From positions 372,001 through 436,000 of the forward strand of contig NZ_AQYH01000010.1 of assembly GCF_000380505.1 (NCBI RefSeq): DNA of 64,000 nucleotides. Reading direction: 5' to 3'. The position numbers and the translations under genes were made by a program. Below the pieces are notes generated by a model, which had not been told where the DNA came from, searched no databases, and worked only from the letters and a program-made list of their open reading frames with translations. Positions 52,235 to 61,722 of the stretch are shown here, one piece after another. Each line of letters starts with the position of its first letter. The first letter of the stretch is position 1. Source of the DNA: Kaistia granuli DSM 23481 (GTDB lineage Bacteria > Pseudomonadota > Alphaproteobacteria > Rhizobiales > Kaistiaceae).

Positions 52235-52981
52235 ATGAAATACCTGCTTCGTACTGCTACGATGGCGTCGGTTCTGGCGCTTGGCGTCGTCGGCGCCCAG
52301 GCGGCCGATCTGACCTACGAGCCGGCGCCGGTCGCGCCGGAAGTGTTCAGCTGGACCGGCCTCTATATCGGTGTCCATGGCGGTCTCGGCGGCGGCGAGT
52401 TCGACAGCTCGTTCAAGGATGATTGGGCGCCGGGCTGGGACAACTGGAGCCAGCAGGATAATGCTTTCGGCTTCTTTGGTGGCGCACAGATTGGCTACAA
52501 TTACCAGTTTGCCCCCAATTGGGTCGTGGGCGCCGAGGCTGATCTCGCGCTGGCCAATATTGAAGCCAAGCACGACATTGTTGAGACAAACGACGACGGT
52601 GACTATGCACGGCAGAGCACCGAAGTGGAGTGGTTCGGCACCATCCGCGGCCGTCTCGGCTATGCCATGGATAACGTTCTGTTCTACGGCACAGGTGGCG
52701 CCGCCTATGGCAGCGTGAAGACTTCCTTTGATCAGGGCGATGACTTCGGCTCCTACGACGGGGCATTCTCGGCTTCCGACACGCAGTGGGGCTGGACCGC
52801 CGGCGCTGGTGTCGAATATGCGATCACCAAGAATGTCACGCTGAAGGCCGAGTATCTCTATGTTGACCTGGGCAGTGCGGATTACACGGTTTCGGATGAT
52901 GGTCCCTTCTTTGATGACGGCACGATCAGCCTCGATACCGCCTTCCATACGCTCAAGGCTGGTCTGAACTACAAGTTCTGA
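52235..52981 (+). CDS. Omp25/Omp31-like outer-membrane beta-barrel protein 2 (248 aa)
   Basis: Same plan as barrel 1: signal peptide ending GAQA, 'ADLTYEPAPVAPEVFSWTGLYIGVHGG', variable loop 'SSFKDDWAPGWDNWSQ', 'NAFGFFGGAQIGYNYQFAPNWVVGAEADLALANI', 'VEWFGTIRGRLGYAMDNVLFYGTGGAAYG', 'TQWGWTAGAGVEYAITKNVTLKAEYLYVDLGS' and terminal 'LKAGLNYKF'. Differences between the four barrels are concentrated in the loops. ATG at 52235 lies behind CTGGGGGC. The 175 bp upstream and the N-terminal coding part are closely matched by gene 3, so these two arose by a segmental duplication. Confidence 0.94.
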   Translation: MKYLLRTATMASVLALGVVGAQAADLTYEPAPVAPEVFSWTGLYIGVHGGLGGGEFDSSFKDDWAPGWDNWSQQDNAFGFFGGAQIGYNYQFAPNWVVGAEADLALANIEAKHDIVETNDDGDYARQSTEVEWFGTIRGRLGYAMDNVLFYGTGGAAYGSVKTSFDQGDDFGSYDGAFSASDTQWGWTAGAGVEYAITKNVTLKAEYLYVDLGSADYTVSDDGPFFDDGTISLDTAFHTLKAGLNYKF

Positions 52982-52997
52982 TGACTTTGAAAGAAGG

Positions 52998-53026
52998 AAA
53001 GGCCCCGCTTCGGCGGGGCCTTTTTT
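52998..53026 (+). terminator. Terminator after Omp gene 2
   Basis: AAAGGCCCCGC-TT-CGGCGGGGCCTTTTTT; its core is identical to the terminator of Omp gene 1. Confidence 0.93.
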
Positions 53027-53694
53027 GTTTGCCGCGCTCCTCGGGTCGCGCCGGCTGGTGCCGTGCGGCATCGGTCAGCGGCCGCCATCCCGGCAGCGAC
53101 ACCTTCGGCGCCAGCATCCTGACCTCGATCCGGCCGCCATCTCACCGGGTGATCCTGTCCGAACGGCTGTGCCGGCGGCTGGATGGGGCTGATTCCTGCA
53201 TTTCGTCTTGGCTTGCCGAAGCCCGGCCGCGATCCCCTCTGCGGCGTGCGTCGCGCGGTAGGATGGGCCGCTCGTTCCCGGCCTCATGCCGATCTTTCCG
53301 ACGCAAGTGATTCGCGAAATATGACGCACCGGTCGTCGTCCAGTCGGCAATCAGAGCCAAATTCCAGGGCTCCGATCTCGATACTCGTCGATCTGGCCGT
53401 CGTCGCGACCTTGCCAGGAACTGGTGGCGCAAGCGGAGGTTAAGAGATTTGAGGCCGGCGGATATGTCATGCTGTGGTTATAATCCATTTTATGACAAAT
53501 ACTTGTGAGCTATTTACTAAGGATAGCTGCTAATCAACGGAGTTAAATGCTGAATTCCCTTGCGTCACTTTTGCGCGAATGATGCAGTTCGGCAACAGCC
53601 AGGAGGCGCGGTAATCGGATAGGTTGTGCTCATCGGCGATTGCCGTCATCGCGCTAGTCGTCAGCAATGCGTTTCTGAACCTGGGGGATTCCCG
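53027..53694. other. Spacer between Omp genes 2 and 3
   Basis: About 670 bp without a gene that I can support. The first ~400 bp hold only unlikely frames. An AT-rich island at 53450-53560 precedes the duplicated upstream block (53519-53694) with GGCAACAGCC at 53591-53600. Confidence 0.55.
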
Positions 53695-54456
53695 ATGAAA
53701 TTCCTGCTTCATACAGCCACGTTCACTTCGGTTCTGGCGCTCAGCGTTGTCGGCGCCCAGGCGGCCGATTTGACCTACGAGCCGGCGCCGGTCGCGCCGG
53801 AGGTCTTCAACTGGACCGGCTTCTATATCGGCGTCCATGGCGGCATTGGCGGTGGGGATTTCGATACACAGTTTCGCGAGTATGAGCGTCCGCTGCCGCA
53901 GTTCGCCCGCGCGCTCTCCGGATTTGGCTACGACCTAAGCGACAATGCCTTCGGAGCCTTTGGCGGCGCCCAGGTCGGCTACAACTACCAGTTCGCCCCG
54001 AACTGGGTGGTGGGCGCCGAGGCTGACATCGCGGCGTCTGGCATAAAGGCCGAGCACAGCGAGACCTATACCTGGAATGGCGAATTTGACGGGTCGGACA
54101 GTATCGAGGCGAAGATCGACTGGTTCGGCACGCTTCGCGGCCGGCTTGGCTACGCCTGGGACAATCTCATGGTCTACGGAACAGGCGGCGCGGCCTACGG
54201 CAAGGTCAAGCTGTCCGGCACGTCTGTAGAATGGGACGGATACACGGAAAGCTTCTCGGAATCCGAGACCAAATGGGGCTGGACCATCGGTGCCGGCGTC
54301 GAGTACGGCATAACCAAGAACATCACGCTCAAGACCGAATATCTCTACGTCGATCTCGGCAGCATCACGGCGGATGGCGGTGACTACGCGTATGGCCAGT
54401 TCGAGACGGACACCGCCTTCCACACCCTCAAGGCCGGTCTGAACTACAAGTTCTGA
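53695..54456 (+). CDS. Omp25/Omp31-like outer-membrane beta-barrel protein 3 (253 aa)
   Basis: Third tandem copy. 'MKFLLHTATFTSVLALSVVGAQA' is the signal; the barrel has 'ADLTYEPAPVAPEVFNWTGFYIGVHGGIGGGDF', a longer first loop ('REYERPLPQFARALSGFGYDLS'), 'NAFGAFGGAQVGYNYQFAPNWVVGAEADIAASGIKA', 'IDWFGTLRGRLGYAWDNLMVYGTGGAAYG', 'TKWGWTIGAGVEYGITKNITLKTEYLYVDLGS' and 'LKAGLNYKF'. Closest to barrel 2 in the N-terminal third and to barrel 1 in 'IAASGIKA', which suggests recombination among copies. ATG at 53695 follows CTGGGGGATTC. Confidence 0.94.
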   Translation: MKFLLHTATFTSVLALSVVGAQAADLTYEPAPVAPEVFNWTGFYIGVHGGIGGGDFDTQFREYERPLPQFARALSGFGYDLSDNAFGAFGGAQVGYNYQFAPNWVVGAEADIAASGIKAEHSETYTWNGEFDGSDSIEAKIDWFGTLRGRLGYAWDNLMVYGTGGAAYGKVKLSGTSVEWDGYTESFSESETKWGWTIGAGVEYGITKNITLKTEYLYVDLGSITADGGDYAYGQFETDTAFHTLKAGLNYKF

Positions 54457-54474
54457 TCGCTTCGAATTGAGTTG

Positions 54475-54501
54475 AGGCCCCGCCGTGGCGGGGCCTTTTT
54501 T
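54475..54501 (+). terminator. Terminator after Omp gene 3
   Basis: GAGGCCCCGCC-GT-GGCGGGGCCTTTTTT hairpin 18 bases past the stop. Confidence 0.92.
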
Positions 54502-54956
54502 GCTTTCGCGGCCGCGTTGCTTCGTTGCGCCGAGCTGGTGCCTCGATCCGGCCCCGGATTTCTGAGCCGCAACATTGGCGAAATGGGCGGTTGTCGGCGC
54601 CACAGTCGGATCCGGCATCCCGGTTGATGCCGCCGATACCAGCCGATCTGGTCGGCAGGACAGGGAAATCCTCAAAAGGGTCCCGCAGCGGGCGGCGCGC
54701 TGCGCGGTAAGTGCCGGAGCCGAGTGAATTCGAGCTCGGCTTCCGATGCGTTAGATAAGTATGGTTCCCTTCTGACTTCAGCTGTTCGACAGATCTTGCT
54801 GCTCGGTTTTGACAATATGTGGATGAGGCATCGCTGAAATCGGATTGCGCGCGTCGACTCTGCAACAGTCGGTTGGTGATTGGCGTGCTATATTGCATCG
54901 GCTGGGTGGCAATCTTGCATTCTGTTGAGTGGACTGTCTGATTGAAGGGGCTCATG
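54502..54956. other. Spacer between Omp genes 3 and 4
   Basis: No gene seen. Contains GCCGAGTGAATTCGAGCTCGGC (54719-54740, inverted repeat), CTGCAACAGTC at 54860-54870, and GCTATATTGC 18 bases further on, a plausible -10 region. Confidence 0.5.
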
Positions 54957-55682
54957 ATGAAATGCTTACTGGTGACTGCAACCGCGGCGTCCGTCCTGGC
55001 GCTGGGTCTTGGGGCCGCGCAGGCGGCGGATCTGGTGCCGGAGCCCGTCGTGGTGGCTCCCGCCGTGTTCAACTGGGCCGGCTTTTATGCCGGCGTCCAT
55101 GCCGGCTATGCCTGGGGCGATCAGGACGACAACCAGAGCATCCTGTTCGATGACGCGCCGTTGCCTGCCGACAGCTTCAATGTCGACGGCTTCATTGGCG
55201 GCGTGCATGGCGGCTACAACTGGCAGATGGACCAGTTCGTCTTCGGCGTCGAGGGTGACATCGACTACACCAACATCAAGGGCAGCGAGGGCTATGCTGG
55301 CTTCGTGCCGGGTTTCGGAGATATCGAGGGCAATCTTGAACTGAAGAGTCAGTGGCAGGCTTCCGCCCGGCTGCGCGCCGGCTACGCCTTCGACAATTTC
55401 CTCGTCTATGCAACGGGCGGCATCGCGTTTGCCGACGGCAAATTGACGTCGAGTGGCTACAATTTCGACGCGCCAGGCAATTTCAGCTCCGACGACAGCA
55501 ATACCCATGTCGGCTGGACGATCGGCGCCGGCGCCGAATATGCCTTCTCGCCGAACTGGATCGCCCGCGCCGAACTCCGCTACACCGATTTCGGCAGCAA
55601 GACCTACCAGCTGCTCGAGGGGCCGGTCGACGCGAGCTGGGACCAGACCTCCGTCACGGTCGGCCTCAGCTACAAGTTCTGA
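54957..55682 (+). CDS. Omp25/Omp31-like outer-membrane beta-barrel protein 4 (241 aa)
   Basis: The most diverged member of the array. Signal 'MKCLLVTATAASVLALGLGAAQA', then 'ADLVPEPVVVAPAVFNWAGFYAGVHAGYAWGDQDDN', 'GFIGGVHGGYNWQMDQFVFGVEGDIDYTNIKG', 'LKSQWQASARLRAGYAFDNFLVYATGGIAFADGKL', 'NTHVGWTIGAGAEYAFSPNWIARAELRYTDFGSKTY' and terminal 'VTVGLSYKF'. Of the possible starts (TTG 54942, ATG 54954, ATG 54957) the last has the best spacing from AAGGGG. The sequence is nearer to the general Omp31/Omp25 surface antigen pattern than barrels 1-3. Confidence 0.93.
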   Translation: MKCLLVTATAASVLALGLGAAQAADLVPEPVVVAPAVFNWAGFYAGVHAGYAWGDQDDNQSILFDDAPLPADSFNVDGFIGGVHGGYNWQMDQFVFGVEGDIDYTNIKGSEGYAGFVPGFGDIEGNLELKSQWQASARLRAGYAFDNFLVYATGGIAFADGKLTSSGYNFDAPGNFSSDDSNTHVGWTIGAGAEYAFSPNWIARAELRYTDFGSKTYQLLEGPVDASWDQTSVTVGLSYKF

Positions 55683-55799
55683 TCGCGATCCGTCTACTGC
55701 GAGCGAATATCGCAGCTGGCGCGAGCGGAGAGGCGGTTCGGGCGTTTGAGCGGCTTCGTGCTTGCCGTCGGGCTGGCGGTGCATTCGGGATGACGGGGG

Positions 55800-55829
55800 G
55801 AGGGCTCCGCTTCGGCGGGGCCCTTTTTT
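55800..55829 (+). terminator. Terminator after Omp gene 4
   Basis: GGGCTCCGC-TTC-GGCGGGGCCCTTTTTT hairpin, about 120 bases past the stop; same core as the other Omp terminators with one mismatch. Confidence 0.85.
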
Positions 55830-55848
55830 GTCGGTTCGGTCGGGCTGC

Positions 55849-55882
55849 AAAAAAAACGGCCCGGGCGAGGTCGCCCGGGCCG
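55849..55882 (-). terminator. Terminator after the alpha/beta hydrolase gene
   Basis: On the minus strand CGGCCCGGGCGA-CC-TCGCCCGGGCCG followed by eight Ts, 33 bases past the stop at 55915. Confidence 0.93.
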
Positions 55883-55914
55883 CTCGGAAGCCTTCGCTGC
55901 CGCGCCGCAAAAGA

Positions 55915-56568
55915 TCAGGCGGCGCTCAGCATGGCGAGGCGCTTGTCGACATAGTTGCCGCAGATATCGATCAGCGGCTCGACCTGGCCTTCGAAGAAGT
56001 GGTTGGCGCCCGGCATGATCGTCTGCTCGACGACGATGCCCTTCTGCGTCTTCAGCTTGTCGACCAGCGTCTGCACGTCCTTGGGCGGCGCGACCTTGTC
56101 CTGGTCGCCATGCACGATCAGGCCGGAGGACGGGCAGGGCGCCAGGAACGAGAAGTCATAGAGGTTCGCCTGCGGCGCGATCGAGATGAAGCCTTCGATC
56201 TCCGGACGACGCATCAAGAGCTGCATGCCGATCCACGAGCCGAACGAGAAGCCGGCGACCCAGCAGGCGCGCGCGTCGGGATGGATGGTCTGCACCCAGT
56301 CGAGCGCCGACGCCGCATCCGACAGCTCGCCCTCGCCATGGTCGAACTCGCCCTGGCTGCGGCCGACGCCGCGGAAATTGAAGCGGAGCACCGCGAAGCC
56401 GCGCTTCGCGAACATGTAGAACAGCTGGTAGGTGATCGCGTTGTTCATCGTGCCGCCGAACTGCGGATGCGGATGAAGGATGATGGCGATCGGGCCGTTC
56501 TTTTCCTTGGACGGCTGGAACCGACCTTCGATGCGGCCGGCGGGACCGGTGAAGATAACCTCGGGCAT
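55915..56568 (-). CDS. Alpha/beta hydrolase (217 aa)
   Basis: Cytosolic hydrolase of the dienelactone-hydrolase/CocE-like small type. 'MPEVIFTGPAGRIEGRFQPS' starts the fold; 'AIILHPHPQFGGTMNNAITYQLF' is the oxyanion-hole HP-H-P motif; nucleophile Ser108 is in 'CWVAGFSFGSWIGMQL'; the acid is in 'LIVHGDQDKVAPP' and the His in 'MPGANHFFEGQVEPL'. The HPHPQFGG motif is typical of conserved proteobacterial hydrolases of unknown substrate. Divergent from the suf operon, 223 bp away. Confidence 0.9.
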   Translation of the reverse strand: MPEVIFTGPAGRIEGRFQPSKEKNGPIAIILHPHPQFGGTMNNAITYQLFYMFAKRGFAVLRFNFRGVGRSQGEFDHGEGELSDAASALDWVQTIHPDARACWVAGFSFGSWIGMQLLMRRPEIEGFISIAPQANLYDFSFLAPCPSSGLIVHGDQDKVAPPKDVQTLVDKLKTQKGIVVEQTIMPGANHFFEGQVEPLIDICGNYVDKRLAMLSAA

Positions 56569-56637
56569 TTTTAGCCTCGGACCTTTCGATCTGTTCAGAA
56601 TCCCCAGGGCGACCTATATCAGGGTCAATTCGTAACT

Positions 56638-56652
56638 TGACTCTGAGGCTCA
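56638..56652. promoter_or_regulatory. TGA-N9-TCA motif, candidate RirA (iron-responsive) operator
   Basis: TGACTCTGAGGCTCA matches the TGA-N9-TCA iron-responsive operator described for RirA in rhizobia. Low information content alone, but it lies in the spacer before the suf operon, 16 bp from an Irr-type box. Confidence 0.45.
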
Positions 56653-56667
56653 GGGTTTCTAGAACAC

Positions 56668-56684
56668 ATTAGAATTATTCGAAA
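56668..56684. promoter_or_regulatory. Candidate Irr box (iron-control element)
   Basis: ATTAGAATTATTCGAAA fits the Irr-box consensus TTTRGAAYNRTTCYAAA at 15 of 17 positions. It lies 108 bases upstream of the first suf gene in otherwise GC-rich DNA. Confidence 0.6.
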
Positions 56685-56791
56685 TTGGCTTGGGATCTCG
56701 ATCCTGCCATGTAGCGGGCCTTGTAGCATGAGGCGGGGTCCGGATTTCAAGCATAATGCGACATCCGCCTCGCGAGTGGAGACTTCAAGCC

Positions 56792-57952
56792 GTGGCCGCG
56801 CCGCGTATCTACCTCGATTACAATGCCGGTGCGCCGCTTCGTCCCGAAGTGCGCGCGGCGATGATCGATGCGTTGGCGGCGACCGGCAATGCCTCTTCCG
56901 TGCATGGCGAGGGCCGCGCGGCCCGCGCCCGGATCGAGACGGCGCGCCGCCAGGTCGCGGCGCTTGTCGGTGCCGATCCGGCTAGGGTGATCTTCACGTC
57001 CGGCGGCACCGAGGCCAATGTCACGGCCTTGTCGCCCAGGATGCGCGTCGGTGCCGGCGAAGTCGCGATCGACGTCGTGCTGGTCGGTGCGACCGAGCAT
57101 CCTTCGGTGCTGGCCGGCGGCCGCTTTGGCGCCGGAAGGATCCGCCAGGTCGCGGTCGACGGCGAGGGCCGTCTCGACCTCGACGATCTCAGGGGGCAGC
57201 TCGAAGCGGTTGCGTCCGAAGGCAAGCGCGCGCTCGTCTCGGTGATGCTCGCCAACAACGAGACCGGCACGATCCAGCCCGTCGCCGAGATCGCCGCCAT
57301 CGCGCGCCCGTTCGGCGCGCTTGTGCATACCGATGCGATCCAGGCCGCTGGCCGGATCGCGGTCGATGTCGCGGCGCTCGGTGTCGATATCCTCACCCTT
57401 TCCGCCCACAAGCTCGGCGGCCCGCAAGGGGCGGGCGCCATCGTGCTGGGCGGCGATCTCGTCGCGCCGTTGCCGCTTCTCGTCGGCGGCGGCCAGGAGA
57501 AGTACAGCCGCGCCGGCACGCAGAACGTGGCGGCGATCGTCGGGTTTGGTGTCGCGGCGGATCGCGCCCGCGCCGATCTCGACCGGCAGGCCGAGTGGAC
57601 CCTCTGGCGCGACCAGATCGCAGCAGAGGTCGCTCCGGCCGTTCTATTGAGCGGGGGCGCCGAGCGGCTCCCGCAGACGCTGTCCCTCGGCGTCCAGGGT
57701 CTCTCGGCGGAAACGCTGGTGATCGCGCTCGATCTCGAAGGGGTCGCGGTTTCAGCCGGATCGGCCTGTTCTTCGGGAAAAGTCGGTGTTTCGCATGTGA
57801 TGAAGGCCATGAAGGTGCCGGAAGCGCAGGCGAAATCCGCGATCCGCGTCAGTTTCGGATGGGAAACCGCCGAAACCGACATACGTAGATTTACGGAGGT
57901 ATGGGGACGTGTCATGAGACGGCTCGCGCCGGGCGAGATCCGCGCCGCATGA
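56792..57952 (+). CDS. sufS2: Cysteine desulfurase, IscS/NifS-like, first gene of the suf operon (386 aa)
   Basis: PLP enzyme that takes sulfur from cysteine for Fe-S assembly. Class I type: 'IYLDYNAGAPLRPEVRAAM', 'FTSGGTEANVTAL', 'GATEHPSVL', the PLP-lysine in 'DILTLSAHKLGGPQGAGAIVLG', and the long active-site loop with Cys in 'VSAGSACSSGKVGVSHVMKAM'. The GTG at 56792 has GGAGA nine bases upstream; an ATG at 56756 lacks a site. It is followed by sufB within 49 bp. A second, SufS-type desulfurase lies later in the operon, a duplication usual in Rhizobiales. The symbol is by position. Confidence 0.92.
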   Translation: MAAPRIYLDYNAGAPLRPEVRAAMIDALAATGNASSVHGEGRAARARIETARRQVAALVGADPARVIFTSGGTEANVTALSPRMRVGAGEVAIDVVLVGATEHPSVLAGGRFGAGRIRQVAVDGEGRLDLDDLRGQLEAVASEGKRALVSVMLANNETGTIQPVAEIAAIARPFGALVHTDAIQAAGRIAVDVAALGVDILTLSAHKLGGPQGAGAIVLGGDLVAPLPLLVGGGQEKYSRAGTQNVAAIVGFGVAADRARADLDRQAEWTLWRDQIAAEVAPAVLLSGGAERLPQTLSLGVQGLSAETLVIALDLEGVAVSAGSACSSGKVGVSHVMKAMKVPEAQAKSAIRVSFGWETAETDIRRFTEVWGRVMRRLAPGEIRAA

Positions 57953-58001
57953 CAACGCACTCAACACGCGGTCCTTGAAACCGCTGTGGATGGAGTAGGC
58001 A

Positions 58002-59480
<1,479 letters not shown>

Positions 59481-59491
59481 ACCCCGCTGTT

Positions 59492-59614
59492 GAACCCTCC
59501 CCGATGCGGGGAGGGGCGAGGCGCCTGAGGCGCTTCGGGAAGGGTCGCGGCCTTTCCGCTTGAACCCTGACCCGAAGACGCCACGGCGTTTTCGACCTCC
59601 CCCCGGGAGGGTCA
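59492..59614. repeat. Palindromic intergenic element between sufB and sufC
   Basis: Contains CCCTCCCCGATGCGGGGAGGGG (59495-59516) and, reversed, GACCTCCCCCCGGGAGGGTC near the end. Similar in style to the element at 45476-45605. It lies inside an operon and may form a strong RNA hairpin between the two genes. Confidence 0.6.
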
Positions 59615-59642
59615 AGAAGCCAGAATTGAACGGAACAACACT

Positions 59643-60392
59643 ATGCTCGAGATCAAGAACCTCCACGCCTCCATCGACGGCAAGGAGATCCTGCGCGGCG
59701 TCGATCTGGTCGTCCCGACCGGTGAAGTCCATGCGATCATGGGGCCGAACGGCTCCGGCAAGTCGACGCTGTCCTATGTGCTGTCGGGCCGCGACGGCTA
59801 TGACGTCACCGAGGGCGAGATCCTGTTCGACGGCAACGATATCGTCGAGATGCCGGCAGAAGAGCGTGCTAGCGCCGGCGTGTTCCTCGCCTTCCAGTAT
59901 CCGCTGGAGATCCCCGGCGTCGCCACCATGACCTTCCTGAAGGCAGCCCTCAACGCCCAGCGCAAGGCGCGCGGCGAGGCCGAGCTGACCACGCCGGACT
60001 TCATGCGTCGCGTGAAGGTCGCCTCGGAAAAGCTGAATGTCAGCCAGGAAATGCTCCGCCGTCCGCTCAATGTCGGTTTCTCCGGCGGCGAGAAGAAGCG
60101 GAACGAGATCCTGCAGATGGCGCTGCTCGAGCCGAAGCTGGCGATCCTCGACGAGACCGATTCCGGTCTCGACATCGACGCGCTGCGCGTCGTTTCCGAA
60201 GGCGTCAACGCGCTCCGCTCGCCGGGTCGTTCGATGCTCGTCATCACCCACTACCAGCGCCTGCTCGACCACATCGTTCCCGACAAGGTGCATGTGATGT
60301 CGGCCGGCCGCATCGTTCGCACTGGCGGTCCGGAGCTCGCGCTCGAGCTCGAGGCCAAGGGCTACGCCGATTACGCCGACGAGCCGGTCTGA
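59643..60392 (+). CDS. sufC: Fe-S cluster assembly ATPase SufC (249 aa)
   Basis: ABC-type ATPase that powers SufBCD. Walker A 'IMGPNGSGKSTLSYVLSG', Q-loop 'AFQYPLEIPGV', signature 'NVGFSGGEKKRNEILQMALLEPKLAILDETDSGLDIDAL' (Walker B with the catalytic Asp-Glu) and H-loop 'LVITHYQRLLDHI'. 'LEIKNLHASIDGKEILRGVDL' begins the fold. ATG at 59643. Confidence 0.97.
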   Translation: MLEIKNLHASIDGKEILRGVDLVVPTGEVHAIMGPNGSGKSTLSYVLSGRDGYDVTEGEILFDGNDIVEMPAEERASAGVFLAFQYPLEIPGVATMTFLKAALNAQRKARGEAELTTPDFMRRVKVASEKLNVSQEMLRRPLNVGFSGGEKKRNEILQMALLEPKLAILDETDSGLDIDALRVVSEGVNALRSPGRSMLVITHYQRLLDHIVPDKVHVMSAGRIVRTGGPELALELEAKGYADYADEPV

Positions 60393-60408
60393 GGTGGGGG
60401 TGGCAACG

Positions 60409-61722
60409 ATGAACGCTGAACCGCGCATCCTGCGCACACAGGCCGAAGACACGCTGGCGCTCGAATTCGCCGCGGCCCGCACCGATCTGCCGGGTTCGCC
60501 GGCGGTCGCGGCGGCGCGTGAGGCCGCTTTCGCAAACTTCCAGAAGCTGGGCCTGCCGCATCGCCGGACCGAGCCCTGGCGCTACACCGACCTGCGCGCC
60601 CTGCTGCGGACCATTCCGCCGCTGGCGCAGGGTCGCGCCGCCGACGCTGTCTCGTTCGAGGATCCGCTTCCGGGTCTCGACAGGGCGCGCCTCGTCGTGC
60701 TGGACGGCATCTTCCGGCCGGAACTGTCCGATCTCTCGGGCATCGATGGCGTCACGGTCCGTCCGCTCGTTGATCTGCTGCGCGCCGGCGACGCTTCGGT
60801 CGGCCGTGAGATCGCCACGCTGAACGACGCGGTCGTCTCGCTGAACACGGCGCTGATGACCGGTGGCGTCGCCATCGACGTGCCGGCCGGTGTCCGCATC
60901 GAGCGCGCGATCGAGATCGCGCATCTGACCAGCTCGACGGTCGCTTCGCATGTCCGCAACATCGTGACGATCGGCGCCGATGCATCGGTCCGCATCCTCG
61001 AGACGCATCTCGGTCCGGCGGACAGCGCCTATCAGGCCAACATCGTCACCGAGGCTTCTGTCGGCGACCGCGCCAAGGTGGTCTGGGCCAAGCTGCAGAC
61101 GGAGGGCGAAGCCGCCGTCCATCTCGGCACCATGGCTGTCTCGATCGGCACGGAGACGCAGTTCGATCATCTGACGCTGATGACGGGTGCTGCGATCTCG
61201 CGCTCGCAGAGCTTCGTCACCTATACCGGCGAGAACGCCCGCGCCGGCCTGTTCGGCGCGACCATGGTGCGCGGCAAGCAGCATGCCGACATCGCGCTCG
61301 GCGTCGATCATGCCGTGCCGAACGGCTCCAGCCGCGAGCTGTTCAAGGCGGTGATGGACGACCGCGCCGAAGGCGTCTTCCAGGGCCGCATCGTGGTTCG
61401 CCCCGACGCGCAGAAGACCGACGGCCGGATGATGACGCAGGGCCTGCTCCTCTCCGAGGATGCCTCGTTCTTCGTCAAGCCGGAGCTGGAAATCTTCGCC
61501 GACGACGTCCAGTGCGCGCATGGCGCGACCAGCGGCGAGATCGACGAGGACATCCTGTTCTACCTGCTCTCGCGCGGTATTCCGCGTCCCGAGGCCGAGA
61601 CCCTGCTGGTGACGGCATTCCTGGCCGAAGCGATCGAGGGCCTTGGCGACGAAGCCATCGGCTACGCCTTCGAGGTGGTTTCCCGCAATTGGCTCGCAGC
61701 GCGCGGGCAAGAGGCAGCATGA
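60409..61722 (+). CDS. sufD: Fe-S cluster assembly protein SufD (437 aa)
   Basis: Partner of SufB in the SufBCD scaffold. It has the N-terminal helical part with 'LPHRRTEPWRYTDLRALLRT', central beta-helix, and the family C-terminus 'LEIFADDVQCAHGATSGEIDEDILFYLLSRGIPRPEAETLLVTAFLAEAIE' containing the conserved His and Cys that complete the cluster site with SufB. The start chosen is the ATG at 60409 behind GGGGGTGG. Its TGA overlaps the sufS ATG (ATGA). Confidence 0.96.
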   Translation: MNAEPRILRTQAEDTLALEFAAARTDLPGSPAVAAAREAAFANFQKLGLPHRRTEPWRYTDLRALLRTIPPLAQGRAADAVSFEDPLPGLDRARLVVLDGIFRPELSDLSGIDGVTVRPLVDLLRAGDASVGREIATLNDAVVSLNTALMTGGVAIDVPAGVRIERAIEIAHLTSSTVASHVRNIVTIGADASVRILETHLGPADSAYQANIVTEASVGDRAKVVWAKLQTEGEAAVHLGTMAVSIGTETQFDHLTLMTGAAISRSQSFVTYTGENARAGLFGATMVRGKQHADIALGVDHAVPNGSSRELFKAVMDDRAEGVFQGRIVVRPDAQKTDGRMMTQGLLLSEDASFFVKPELEIFADDVQCAHGATSGEIDEDILFYLLSRGIPRPEAETLLVTAFLAEAIEGLGDEAIGYAFEVVSRNWLAARGQEAA

